From: Actinomycetospora endophytica
Lineage (GTDB): Bacteria > Actinomycetota > Actinomycetes > Mycobacteriales > Pseudonocardiaceae
NCBI RefSeq assembly: GCF_021026375.1
Contig: NZ_JAJNDB010000007.1
Location: forward strand, 402,385 to 466,384
Direction: 5' to 3'
DNA length: 64,000 bases
The notes under the pieces: model-generated
The model's database searches: none
The model's input: only the letters and a program-made list of their open reading frames with translations
What the model was told of the DNA's origin: nothing
Shown: piece after piece, positions 17,770-25,974 of the stretch
Layout of the letters: every line of letters begins with the position of its first letter
Numbering within the stretch: the first letter of the stretch is position 1
Translations under genes and position numbers: made by a program

Positions 17770-18740
17770 GCGTCCTCCTCCGTCAGCCGGGCGAAGAGCT
17801 CCTCGAGGTGGGCGCGTCGCCGGTGCACCTCCCACACCCCGACCCCCCAGTGCACCAGCGCCGACACGACGTCGGGCGGTTCCAGCGGACCCGACGGGAC
17901 CACGACCCCGCCGTCGCGCAGATACGGCCCGGCACCCGCGGCCCGCAGGGCGTCCAGGGCCGCGTCGGGATCGTCGGTCGTGACGACGAGCTCGCCCGCG
18001 CCCGCGTCGAGCAGCCCCGACAGCTCCCCGGAGACCAGCAGCGAGCCCCGCTGGAGGACCGCGACGTGGGTGCACACCGCCTCCACCTCGGCGAGCAGGT
18101 GGGAGGAGAGCAGCACCGTCGTGCCGGCGTCGTGCAGCTCTGCGATGACCCGGCGGACGTCGCGGGTGCCCGCGGGGTCGAGGCCGTTGGTGGGCTCGTC
18201 GAGCACGACGAGCCGGCGCGGGACGAGCAGCGCGGCGGCCAGGCCGAGGCGCTGCTTCATCCCGAGCGAGTAGCCGCGGTAGCGGCGCCGGGCGGCCTCG
18301 GTCAGGCCCACCCGCTCGAGCGCCGCGTCGACCGGTGCCCCGAGGTCGCCGGCCAGTCGCGGCTCGGTGGCCGCGGCCCGACGCAGGTTGTCGCGTCCGG
18401 AGAGGAACGGGTGGAACCCCGGGCCCTCGACGAGCGCCCCGACGTCGGGCAGGGCGGCCGGGAGGTCGTCGCCGGTCCGGCCGAGCAGCTCGACGTGCCC
18501 CGCGGTCGGCCGGGTCAGCCCGAGCAGCATCCGGATCAGCGTCGTCTTCCCGGAGCCGTTCGGCCCGAGCATCCCGACGATCGCGCCCGACGGCAGGTCC
18601 AGGTCGACGCCGTCGACCGCGACGACGCGGCCGAACGTCTTGCGCAGGCCCCGCACCCGGGCGGCGGGCGCGGGCTGGTCGTCGGGGGTGGGCCCGTCGG
18701 GGAACGGCACGACGTCGAGCGTCCCAGGTGCCGTGGTCAC
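17766..18740 (-). CDS. ABC transporter ATP-binding protein
   Basis: A 324-residue ATPase with Walker A GPNGSGKTTL near residue 57, ABC signature YSLGMKQRLGLAAAL, Walker B LVVLDEPTNGLDPAG and the switch His in LLSSHLLAEVE. After the nucleotide-binding domain comes a C-terminal domain of about 90 residues typical of drug/lipid ABC-2 exporters. GTG start overlaps the stop of the LolA-like gene; its stop overlaps the permease start, giving a tightly coupled three-gene operon. Confidence 0.94.
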   Translation of the reverse strand: MTTAPGTLDVVPFPDGPTPDDQPAPAARVRGLRKTFGRVVAVDGVDLDLPSGAIVGMLGPNGSGKTTLIRMLLGLTRPTAGHVELLGRTGDDLPAALPDVGALVEGPGFHPFLSGRDNLRRAAATEPRLAGDLGAPVDAALERVGLTEAARRRYRGYSLGMKQRLGLAAALLVPRRLVVLDEPTNGLDPAGTRDVRRVIAELHDAGTTVLLSSHLLAEVEAVCTHVAVLQRGSLLVSGELSGLLDAGAGELVVTTDDPDAALDALRAAGAGPYLRDGGVVVPSGPLEPPDVVSALVHWGVGVWEVHRRRAHLEELFARLTEEDA

Positions 18741-19795
18741 CGGCCGAGCGCCTCGGAGAGCACCTGCTCGGGCACCGCCCCGGCGGCGATGCGGCCGTCG
18801 TTCGTGACGATCGCGGTCGCGACGGCGGTGCTGATGAGACGGCCCTGACCCCACGGTCCGCTGACCGGGGTGCCGAGCGCGGAGAGGTCGGGGGCGTCGC
18901 CCTCGTCGCGGTTCGGGTTCGGCCGGGTCGCGGGCTTCTGCGCCACGATGACGCGGTCCCACCCGTCACCGACGACCTTGGGCGCCTGGGCACCCTGCGG
19001 GGGACCACTCTGGCCACCCGGGCCACGAGCCGGCGCGTCCTTGACGGCCGTCCCGGGCGGCGGGGTGAACGTGAACAGCGACTGGTCCTGCGGCCCGAAC
19101 GTGATGTCGGAGAACCCGACGGTCAGCGCCGGTTGCGGCGAGCCGGTCGCCAGGACCGTGAGCTGCAGCGGGATGCGCTTCTCGGCGTCGACGGCGACGC
19201 GGACCTCGCGCAGCAGGGTGCGCTCGGTCGGTAGCGGGGTGAGCACCAGCTGGTACGCGGAGCGGCCCGCGACGTCGGTCGTGCCGTCGACGGTGACGGT
19301 GCTCGTCTTCCGCAGGTCGGCGATCATCTGCGTGGCCGCCCCGGACGGGTCGGTCTGCGGGTCGACACCGCCGGGCCGACCCGGGTGCGCCGGCGCGTTC
19401 GCCGGGTGCGCCGGGGCCTTCGTCACGGTGCGGTCGGTCGAGTCGTAGGACCAGCGCGTCGTGCCGTCCGAGACGAGCGTGCGCTCGCCGTCGGGCGAGG
19501 GGATCGCCGCCCGGCCCTTCCCGTCCCCGTTCGACCACACCCGCACCGTCGACGTGCCGTTCCCCAGCTGCGGCACCTGCGGGATGGCGGGCAGGCCGAG
19601 CTCGTTGTCGACGGTGACCGTGCCGTTCATCGGGCCGGGCTTCGCGGTGATCACCGAGGCGGCGAGCGCCTCCGGCGTCACGGGCGGCAGCGGCGGTGCG
19701 GCCGCCGCGGTCGGTGCCACCGCCACCCCGACGGCGACCGCCCCGGCCACCACGATCCCCGCCAGCCCGGCGCCCCAGCGCCCTCGCCTGCTCAT
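18737..19795 (-). CDS. LolA-like secreted carrier protein, head of ABC operon
   Basis: A 352-residue protein with a signal peptide or N-terminal anchor (RWGAGLAGIVVAGAVAVGVAV) and a region resembling the LolA/RseB lipoprotein-carrier fold: SVITAKPGPMNGTVTVDNEL, DGTTRWSYDSTDRTVTKAP, DVAGRSAYQLVLTPL, SDITFGPQDQSLFTFTPPPG. It is unlikely to sort outer-membrane lipoproteins in this organism; in actinobacteria such proteins sit in operons with an ABC ATPase and permease, as here. A long Pro/Gly/Ala linker lies near residues 140-160. ATG 19795 chosen just before the signal sequence. Confidence 0.8.
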   Translation of the reverse strand: MSRRGRWGAGLAGIVVAGAVAVGVAVAPTAAAAPPLPPVTPEALAASVITAKPGPMNGTVTVDNELGLPAIPQVPQLGNGTSTVRVWSNGDGKGRAAIPSPDGERTLVSDGTTRWSYDSTDRTVTKAPAHPANAPAHPGRPGGVDPQTDPSGAATQMIADLRKTSTVTVDGTTDVAGRSAYQLVLTPLPTERTLLREVRVAVDAEKRIPLQLTVLATGSPQPALTVGFSDITFGPQDQSLFTFTPPPGTAVKDAPARGPGGQSGPPQGAQAPKVVGDGWDRVIVAQKPATRPNPNRDEGDAPDLSALGTPVSGPWGQGRLISTAVATAIVTNDGRIAAGAVPEQVLSEALGR

Positions 19796-19925
19796 GGCTC
19801 CATCCTGGGCGGAACTTCCTGAGAGACCCACAGCGTCGTCCGCGCCCGCTGATCACGGTCGTGGGGTTCCTGTGGGTGTCACCCGGACGTGCGGCGCGGC
19901 AAGATCCCGCGGCGCGTCCCCGGCT

Positions 19926-20087
19926 GTGACGATCCCTCACGTGGGGGAAACACGGGGGACGACGGCCAGGGCGCGCGAACGCGAGGGGGATCACCGATTC
20001 GGCTACGGCGCACAGTGCGTCCTGGCCGGGGTCGTGATCGCCGTCCTGATGATGGCCGTGGTGCTGTCGCCGGTCCCGGTGCTCTGA
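19926..20087 (+). CDS. possible small membrane peptide
   Basis: In the 330-base gap before the response regulator, a GTG-started frame encodes 53 residues ending in one hydrophobic helix, CVLAGVVIAVLMMAVVLSPVPVL (23 residues; core VLAGVVIAVLMMAVV). The last 30 codons nearly all end in G or C, like real genes here; the first 24 do not, so the start is uncertain. No clear ribosome site is seen. It could be chance. Confidence 0.3.
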   Translation: MTIPHVGETRGTTARAREREGDHRFGYGAQCVLAGVVIAVLMMAVVLSPVPVL

Positions 20088-20128
20088 CGGCCGACCGTCA
20101 CGGCGGGCTCGGCGCTACCTTCGGGGGC

Positions 20129-20803
20129 GTGCCCCGTGTGCTGGTCGTCGACGACGAACCGGGGGTGCGCGCGGCGCTGATCCGCGGGCTCGGCGCCGAG
20201 GGCATGGAGGTCGTCGCGGTGGGCGACGGCCCGACCGGCCTCGCACAGGCCGAGACCGGCGCGTTCGACGTCGTCGTGCTCGACGTCGTGCTGCCCGGGC
20301 TGTCCGGCTACCGCGTGCTCGAGCGGCTGCGTGCCGGTGGCGTCGAGACCCCGGTGCTGCTGCTCTCGGCGAAGGACGGCGAGGTCGACCAGGCCGACGG
20401 GCTCGATCTCGGCGCGGACGGCTACGTCGTCAAACCGTTCTCGTTCGTCGTGCTGGTGGCGCAGCTCCGCGCGCTGCTGCGCCGACGGGGTCCGGCGCCG
20501 GCCCGGGTGGTGCTCGGCGCGCTCACCGTCGACCCGGGGGCGGGGACGGCGAGCTGGGAGGGCCGCGAGATCGAGCTGTCGAACCGGGAGACCGGCGTGC
20601 TGCACGTGCTCGCGACGCGGCAGGGCGAGACCGTCACCAAGGACGAACTGCTGACCGCGGTGTGGGGCGAGGGCGCGGCCGCGCCCAACGTCGTCGAGGT
20701 CTACGTCGGCTACCTGCGCCGCAAGCTCGCGGCGGCCGGGGCGGGGGAGCTCGTCACGACGGTCCGCGGGCGCGGGTACCGGCTCGACCTCGTGCCGGCG
20801 TGA
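20129..20803 (+). CDS. OmpR-family response regulator
   Basis: A 224-residue regulator. Receiver domain: acidic pocket VVDDE, phosphoacceptor D52 in VVVLDVVLP, Thr/Ser in VLLLSAKDG and Lys in YVVKPF. The C-terminal winged helix has ETGVLHVLATRQGETVTKDE and VVEVYVGYLRRKL, then VRGRGYRLD. The first codons (PRVLVVDDE) fix the GTG at 20129. Its stop overlaps the GTG of the sensor kinase, so they form a two-component pair; target genes unknown. Confidence 0.95.
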   Translation: MPRVLVVDDEPGVRAALIRGLGAEGMEVVAVGDGPTGLAQAETGAFDVVVLDVVLPGLSGYRVLERLRAGGVETPVLLLSAKDGEVDQADGLDLGADGYVVKPFSFVVLVAQLRALLRRRGPAPARVVLGALTVDPGAGTASWEGREIELSNRETGVLHVLATRQGETVTKDELLTAVWGEGAAAPNVVEVYVGYLRRKLAAAGAGELVTTVRGRGYRLDLVPA

Positions 20804-22191
20804 GCACTCCCGATTCGAGCGAAGGGCCCCTTCGGTCGGCTGGATCGAGCGAAGGGCCCCCTCGCTCAGAACAGCGGCGAGGCCTCCGCGGCTGGTGGGC
20901 CCGCCGCGGGCTGCGGACGCGGATCACGCTGGTCGTCGCGCTCGTCGCCGTCGTCGTGCTCACCGCGCTCGTCCGGCTCGGGGCGGGCCTGCTGCTGACC
21001 GCCGTGGTCGCAGCCGGCGACGGGGAGCTGCGCGACCGGGCGCAGTCGGCGGGCGCCGCGGTCGTCGCGGGGACGCCGACCCCGCCCGGGGTCCGGGTTG
21101 TCGACGTCGCGGGCACCCCGACCGACGGCCGCGGCCCCGTCCCGCTCGACCCGGCCGCGGTGCGCGGCCTCGTCGCCGGCGTGCCCGTGACGGTCGGCGG
21201 TCCCGGCGGGCTCAGCCGGTGGGTGGCGGTGCCGGTGACGCTGCCCGACGGATCGCCGCGGCTGGTGGTGGCCACCCGGGATCTGCTCGGGTCGGTCGTG
21301 CTCCTCCGCGACGCCGCCGGCTGGTTCATCCCGGGCGTGCTGCTCGCGGCGGCGGCGCTCACCGGGGCGGCGTGGATCGCGACCCGCGCGGCACTGCGCC
21401 CGGTCGACCGGATGCGGGCGGCCGCCGCGGACACCGGCCCGGGGGAGCGCCTCCCGGTACCGGTCGCCGCCGACGAGATCGCCGCCCTCGCCGTCGAGAT
21501 CAACGCCCTGCTGGCCCGCCGCGACGACGCCGTCGACCGGCTCCGGCGCTTCTCCGACGACGCCGCCCACGAGCTCCGCTCGCCGATCGCGTCGCTGCGG
21601 GCGCAGGCCGAGGTCGCGGTCGCGCACCCGTCGCCGGACTCGTCGGAGGAGGACCGGGCGGCCTGGCGCGGCGTCGCGCGCGACGCCGAACGGCTCACCG
21701 ATCTCGTCGCCGACCTCCTCGCGCTCGCCCGGGCGGAGGGCGCCACGCCGGGCGACCCCACGCCGGTGGATCTCGCCGAGGCGCTCGGGGAGGCCGTCGC
21801 CCGCGCGCCCGGCACCACCGTCGCCACCACCGTCTGGGTGCCCGTCCCGGTCCGCGCGGCCGCCACCGACCCCGAGGTCGGGCTGGTCCTGGACAACCTG
21901 CTCGCCAACGCCCACCGGCACGCCCGCTCGGTGGTGCACGTGTCGGCGGTGCCCGCGGGGCGGTGGGTGCGGCTGCTCGTCGACGACGACGGCCCCGGCA
22001 TCCCGCCGGCCGACCGCGAGCGGGTGTTCGACCGCTTCACCCGGCTCGACGCGACCACCGGTGCCCCCGGCGCGGGTCTCGGGCTGGCGCTCGTGGCGCG
22101 GCTCGTCGAGGGGCGCGGCGGGACGGTGCGCGCCGGGTGTTCCCCGGACGGCGGCGCGCGGCTGGCCGTCCGGTGGCCGGCGGCGACCTAG
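20800..22191 (+). CDS. sensor histidine kinase
   Basis: A 463-residue membrane kinase. Two membrane segments (LVVALVAVVVLTALVRLGAG near 44; FIPGVLLAAAALTGAAWIAT near 170) flank an extracytoplasmic sensor of about 110 residues; then HAMP (RMRAAAADTGPGERLPVP), phosphoacceptor His in FSDDAAHELRSPIASL and an ATPase domain with NLLANAHRHA, DDDGPGIPP and GLGLALV. The N-terminus has a 10-residue duplication, SSEGPLRSAG then SSEGPPRSEQ, encoded by a 30-base tandem repeat. GTG start overlaps the regulator stop. Confidence 0.94.
   Translation: MSTPDSSEGPLRSAGSSEGPPRSEQRRGLRGWWARRGLRTRITLVVALVAVVVLTALVRLGAGLLLTAVVAAGDGELRDRAQSAGAAVVAGTPTPPGVRVVDVAGTPTDGRGPVPLDPAAVRGLVAGVPVTVGGPGGLSRWVAVPVTLPDGSPRLVVATRDLLGSVVLLRDAAGWFIPGVLLAAAALTGAAWIATRAALRPVDRMRAAAADTGPGERLPVPVAADEIAALAVEINALLARRDDAVDRLRRFSDDAAHELRSPIASLRAQAEVAVAHPSPDSSEEDRAAWRGVARDAERLTDLVADLLALARAEGATPGDPTPVDLAEALGEAVARAPGTTVATTVWVPVPVRAAATDPEVGLVLDNLLANAHRHARSVVHVSAVPAGRWVRLLVDDDGPGIPPADRERVFDRFTRLDATTGAPGAGLGLALVARLVEGRGGTVRAGCSPDGGARLAVRWPAAT
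20815..20874 (+). repeat. 30-base tandem duplication inside the kinase gene
   Basis: TCGAGCGAAGGGCCCC occurs at 20815 and 20845, a 30-base period, giving two near-identical 10-residue units. The core GAAGGGCCCCTTC is itself palindromic, so the unit may derive from a mobile palindromic repeat captured in frame. Confidence 0.6.
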
Positions 22192-22201
22192 GCTGACCCG
22201 G

Positions 22202-23163
22202 GTGCGCGCGACGATGGATCCGGCGACCGCCGTGCGCCGCCTCGTGCCCCCGGAACGCCTGACGGACCGCGTCACGCCCCTCGAGCATGCCTTCGTGATC
22301 GCCCACTTCGGCCTCGCCGTCGCGGAGCCGGACCGGCCGGTCGTCGTCGGCGGACTCGTCGCGACCGAGGTGCGACTGACCCCGGCCGACGTCCGCGCCC
22401 TCCCCGCGCACCGCGTGGAGTCGGTGCACGAGTGCTTCGGCAACCCGCTCGAGCCCGGCGTCCCGGTGCGACGGGTCGCGAATCTCGTGTGGACCGGCGC
22501 GCGACTGCGGGACGTCCTCGCGCTCGCCGGACCGCTCGACGAGGCCGACACGCTCTGGGCGCGCGGCGCCGACCACGGCGAGTTCGGGGGCATCGCGGCG
22601 GACGACTACCTCAAGGACCTCCCACTCGACGTCGTCGCGGACCGGGCGCTGGTGGCGTACGCGGTCGACGACACCCCGCTCGCGACCGACCGCGGCGGAC
22701 CGCTGCGCCTCGTGGTGCCCGGCTACTTCGGCACCAACAGCGTCAAGTGGCTCACCCGGCTGACGCTCGCGGACCACCGCCCCGAGCACCTGTTCACCAC
22801 GCGGCTCTACCTGCGACCGGGTCCCGACGGCGAGCCGGTGCCGGTCCGGGACCTCGACGTCAACGCTGCGATCACCGTCCCGGCCGAGGGCGCCGCGGTC
22901 GGGCCCGACGTCGTCGTCACCGGCTGGGCGTGGAGCGTCGATCCGGTGACCGCCGTCGTCGTCACCGTCGACGGGACCCCGACGGCGGCCGAGCTCGACC
23001 CCGGACGACGGACGCGCCGGCGTGGCAGGGCTTCCGGGCGCGCGTCGCCCTCGGGCCGGGCGAGCACGTGCTCGCCGCGTCCGCCACCGACGCCGCCGGG
23101 CGGACCCAGCCCGCGAGCGGCGCCCGGAACGCGGCGCACCGGGTGGGCGTCCGGGTTCCCTGA
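22202..23163 (+). pseudogene. sulfite-oxidase-like molybdopterin enzyme, frameshifted near its 3' end
   Basis: The first 265 codons encode a Moco-binding oxidoreductase domain: VESVHECFGNPLEPG with the Cys ligand of molybdenum, WTGARLRDVLALAG, GADHGEFGG and PLRLVVPGYFGTNSVKWL. Then the dimerisation domain begins (VTGWAWSVDPVTAVVVTVDG) but the frame changes between about 23000 and 23011: the expected continuation DAPAWQGFRARVALGPGEH ... VGVRVP is read one base earlier and ends at the TGA at 23161. One base is missing, or two are extra. Either a real mutation or a sequencing error. Start may be GTG 22202 or ATG 22214. Confidence 0.75.
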
Positions 23164-23230
23164 CACGACCGTGACGCGGCGCCGCCGATACGCTCGGCGA
23201 CCGATCCAGTCGAGGCGGAGGGCGCGTGCG

Positions 23231-24292
23231 ATGACCGGCACCGACGGCCAGGGCTACTACTCCCACGGCCGGCAGGGCGAGCACGAGTACTTCGACCTGG
23301 GGCCCTTCGTCCTCACCTCGGGCTACACGCTGCCGTCCGCCGTGCTCGCGTACCGCACCCACGGCACGTTGAACGCGGCGAAGGACAACCTCGTCCTGTT
23401 CCCGCACATGTACTCGGGGACGCCGTCGTCGCTCGACGCCTACATCGGGCCGGGCCTGCCCGTCGACACCGAGAAGTACTTCGTCGTCTGCCCCGGCCAG
23501 TTCGGCGGCGGGATGTCGTCCTCGCCGTCGAACACGCCGCCGCCCTTCGACCGCGGCCAGTTCCCGGCCGTCTCGATCGTCGACGACGTCGTCGCCCAGC
23601 ACCGCCTGGTCACCGAGCACTTCGGGGCGGAGCGGCTGCACGCCGTGCTCGGGTGGTCGATGGGCGCCCAGCAGACCTACGAGTGGGCCGCGCGGTTCCC
23701 GGGCATGGTGCCGCGGGCGGCGGCGTTCGCGGGAACGGCGAAGACCCCGGCGCACAACCAGGTCTTCATCGACCTGCACATGGAACTGCTCCGCTCGGAC
23801 CCGGCGTTCGCGGGCGGCTTCTACGCCGACTCCTCCGAGGTCCGGCTCGGGCTCACCCGCCACGCCCTCGCGTTCTCGCTGGAGGGCTTCACACACGAGT
23901 GGTACCGCGGCGAGCACTGGCGCGGGCTCGGGTACGCGAGCGCGAACGACTTCCGCCAGCACTTCATCCGCGGCTACTTCGCCCCGATGGACCCGAACAA
24001 CCTCGTCGCCCAGGCGGCCAAGTGGTGGGCCGGGGACATCTCGCCGCACGGCCACGGGTTCCTGCCCGCGGCGCTCAGCAAGATCACCGGGCACTTCTTC
24101 GTGGTGCCGTTCGGCGGCGACAACTTCTTCCCGGTCGAGGACTGCGAGGTCGAGGCCGGCCTGCTGCCGCACGGTGAGCTGCGCGTGATCGACACCCCGG
24201 CGGGTCACTTCGCGATGTTCGGGCTGCGCAAGGAGGACACGACGCGGATCGGCGAGGTCATCACCGAGATGCTCTCCGGGGCGGGGTACTGA
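23231..24292 (+). CDS. alpha/beta hydrolase of the homoserine O-acetyltransferase (MetX) family
   Basis: A 353-residue protein: FDLGPFVLTSGYTLPSAVLAY, CPGQFGGGMSSSPSNTPPPF, nucleophile Ser in LGWSMGAQQTYEWA, and catalytic Asp/His near PFGGDNFFPVEDC and TPAGHFAMFGL. MetX normally has GGSMGG at the nucleophile; this one has GWSMGA, so acetyl transfer to homoserine is uncertain and a general hydrolase role is possible. It is in the same frame as the broken gene upstream, which creates a false read-through, but it has its own ATG at 23231. Confidence 0.85.
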   Translation: MTGTDGQGYYSHGRQGEHEYFDLGPFVLTSGYTLPSAVLAYRTHGTLNAAKDNLVLFPHMYSGTPSSLDAYIGPGLPVDTEKYFVVCPGQFGGGMSSSPSNTPPPFDRGQFPAVSIVDDVVAQHRLVTEHFGAERLHAVLGWSMGAQQTYEWAARFPGMVPRAAAFAGTAKTPAHNQVFIDLHMELLRSDPAFAGGFYADSSEVRLGLTRHALAFSLEGFTHEWYRGEHWRGLGYASANDFRQHFIRGYFAPMDPNNLVAQAAKWWAGDISPHGHGFLPAALSKITGHFFVVPFGGDNFFPVEDCEVEAGLLPHGELRVIDTPAGHFAMFGLRKEDTTRIGEVITEMLSGAGY

Positions 24293-24321
24293 CGACGTCC
24301 CGGATCTCGCCGGAGGTCACA

Positions 24322-24831
24322 ATGTCCCCCGTGAGCGCGACGATCGTCCTGCGTGAGGCCCGTCCCGACGTGGAGCCGGGTCTCGGTGCGCTGCGCGGTT
24401 ACCTCCACGACGTCATCGGCCGGATGCACGGTCGGCCCGCCACCGAGGACGAGGTCGAGGCCTTCGGGGTGGAGAGCCCGGACGACGGGCTCGTCCCGCC
24501 GGACGGCACGTTCGTCGTCGCCGTCGAGGACGGCGGGGCCGCCGTCGGCTGCGTCGGACTCCGCTGGCGCGGTCCCGGGGTGCCGCCCGACGCGGCCGAG
24601 ATCAAGCGGATGTGGAGCGCGCACGAGGTGCGCGGGCTCGGCGTCGGGAAGCTGCTGCTCGACGAGGTCGTGCGCCTGGCCCGGGAGGCGGGCTGCGCGC
24701 GGCTGGTGCTCGACTCGCGGGCGGATCTGATCGAGGCCCGCACGCTCTACGAGCGCGCGGGGTTCGTCGAGGTCGAGCCGTACAACGACAACCCCCACGC
24801 CCAGGTCTGGTACGCGCTGGACCTCCTGTGA
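24322..24831 (+). CDS. GNAT-family N-acetyltransferase
   Basis: A 169-residue acetyltransferase with the acetyl-CoA loop VRGLGVGKLLLDEVVRLAREAG (positions about 108-129; core RGLGVGK), the strand CARLVLDSR and the final ARTLYERAGFVEVEPY. Target unknown. It stands 13 bases before the HipA-like gene and may be co-expressed with it. Confidence 0.9.
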   Translation: MSPVSATIVLREARPDVEPGLGALRGYLHDVIGRMHGRPATEDEVEAFGVESPDDGLVPPDGTFVVAVEDGGAAVGCVGLRWRGPGVPPDAAEIKRMWSAHEVRGLGVGKLLLDEVVRLAREAGCARLVLDSRADLIEARTLYERAGFVEVEPYNDNPHAQVWYALDLL

Positions 24832-24844
24832 CGCCGGCTCTGCT

Positions 24845-25597
24845 GTGACACTGCAGCGCGTCACCGCGACCCGCTACGTCACGCCACTGCGCGAGGGCGG
24901 GTCGCTGCCCGGGGTCGTGGAGGCCGACGACCTCGGCACCTACATCGTGAAGTTCACCGGCGCCGGGCAGGGCGTGAAGGCGCTCGTCGCCGAGGTCGTG
25001 GCCGGCGGGCTCGGCCGGGCGCTGGGGCTGCGGGTGCCGGAGCTCGTCGTCGTGGATCTGGACCCCGTGGTCGCGCGCGCCGAGCCCGACTGGGAGGTGC
25101 AGGAGCTGCTCGCCCGCTCCGGCGGGCCGAATCTCGGGATGGACTTCCTGCCCGGGGCGATCGGGTTCGACCCCGTCGCGCACACCGTGCCCGCCGACGA
25201 GGCGGCGCGGATCCTGTGGTTCGACGCCCTCGTCGAGAACGTCGACCGCACCTGGCGCAACCCCAACCTGCTGCGCTGGCATCGGGAGCTCTGGAGCATC
25301 GACCACGGCGCCTGCCTCTACTTCCACCACTCGTGGGCGCGCGCGGACGGCGTCGTCGGGCGGGCCTACGACGCGTCCGACCACGTCCTCCTGCCGTTCA
25401 CGACGACGGCCGCGCGAGCGTCGGCCGACGAAGAGATGGCGGCGGCGGTGACGCGGTCGGTGCTCGAGGCGGTCGTCGCCGAGGTCCCGGAGGAGTGGCT
25501 CGCCGAGGACGCGTTCTTCTCCTCGGTGTCCGCGGCCCGGGCGGCCTACGTCGAGCACCTGCTGGCGCGGCTGGCGGATCGGACGTGGGTGCCGTGA
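24845..25597 (+). CDS. HipA-like kinase
   Basis: A 250-residue protein of the short HipA-like kinase type: YIVKFTGAGQGVKALVAEVV with the ATP-site Lys, LGLRVPELVVVDLD, FDALVENVDRTWRNPNLL with Asp/Asn of the catalytic loop, and SIDHGACLYFHHSW. The DUF3037 gene that follows overlaps its stop, a pairing found in many bacteria. Whether it acts as a toxin is not known; no HipB-type antitoxin is adjacent. The GTG at 24845 follows the GNAT stop closely. Confidence 0.85.
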   Translation: MTLQRVTATRYVTPLREGGSLPGVVEADDLGTYIVKFTGAGQGVKALVAEVVAGGLGRALGLRVPELVVVDLDPVVARAEPDWEVQELLARSGGPNLGMDFLPGAIGFDPVAHTVPADEAARILWFDALVENVDRTWRNPNLLRWHRELWSIDHGACLYFHHSWARADGVVGRAYDASDHVLLPFTTTAARASADEEMAAAVTRSVLEAVVAEVPEEWLAEDAFFSSVSAARAAYVEHLLARLADRTWVP

Positions 25598-25971
25598 CCG
25601 GGGCCGAGCGGAACACCTATGAATGGGCGGCGCTGCGGGTCGTGCCCCGGGTCGACCGCGGCGAGTGCGTCAACGTCGGGGTGCTCCTCTACTGTCGCCA
25701 CGAGGTGCACCTGACGATCCGGCTTGCGCTCGACACCGCACGGCTCGCGGCGCTGGCGCCCGACCTCGACGTCGAGGAGGTCGCGACCGCGGTCGCGGCC
25801 TGGGAGCGCACCGTCGCCGGGGAGGGCCCGGCGGGGGTGCTCTCGGCCGGCGAGCGCTTCCGGTGGCTCACCGCGCCGCGGTCGACCGTGGTGCAGCCCG
25901 GTCCCGTGCACACCGGGCTGACCGACGATCCCGAGACCGAGGTCGAACGGTTGCTGGCGCGGCTCGTCTGA
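25594..25971 (+). CDS. DUF3037-family protein
   Basis: A 125-residue protein matching the family pattern YEWAALRVVPRVDRGECVNVG and VLLYC near the start, with ERFRWLTAPRSTVVQPGPVH and TGLT in the middle, and a final ETEVERLLARLV. Function unknown; almost always encoded next to a HipA-like kinase, as here (four-base GTGA overlap), which suggests a partner or substrate. Confidence 0.88.
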   Translation: MTGAERNTYEWAALRVVPRVDRGECVNVGVLLYCRHEVHLTIRLALDTARLAALAPDLDVEEVATAVAAWERTVAGEGPAGVLSAGERFRWLTAPRSTVVQPGPVHTGLTDDPETEVERLLARLV

Positions 25972-25974
25972 GCG

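Noticed and set aside
22061..24292. A 743-residue fusion of sulfite oxidase and MetX-like hydrolase
   Set aside because: The link is out-of-frame sequence caused by the frameshift; the hydrolase has its own ATG.
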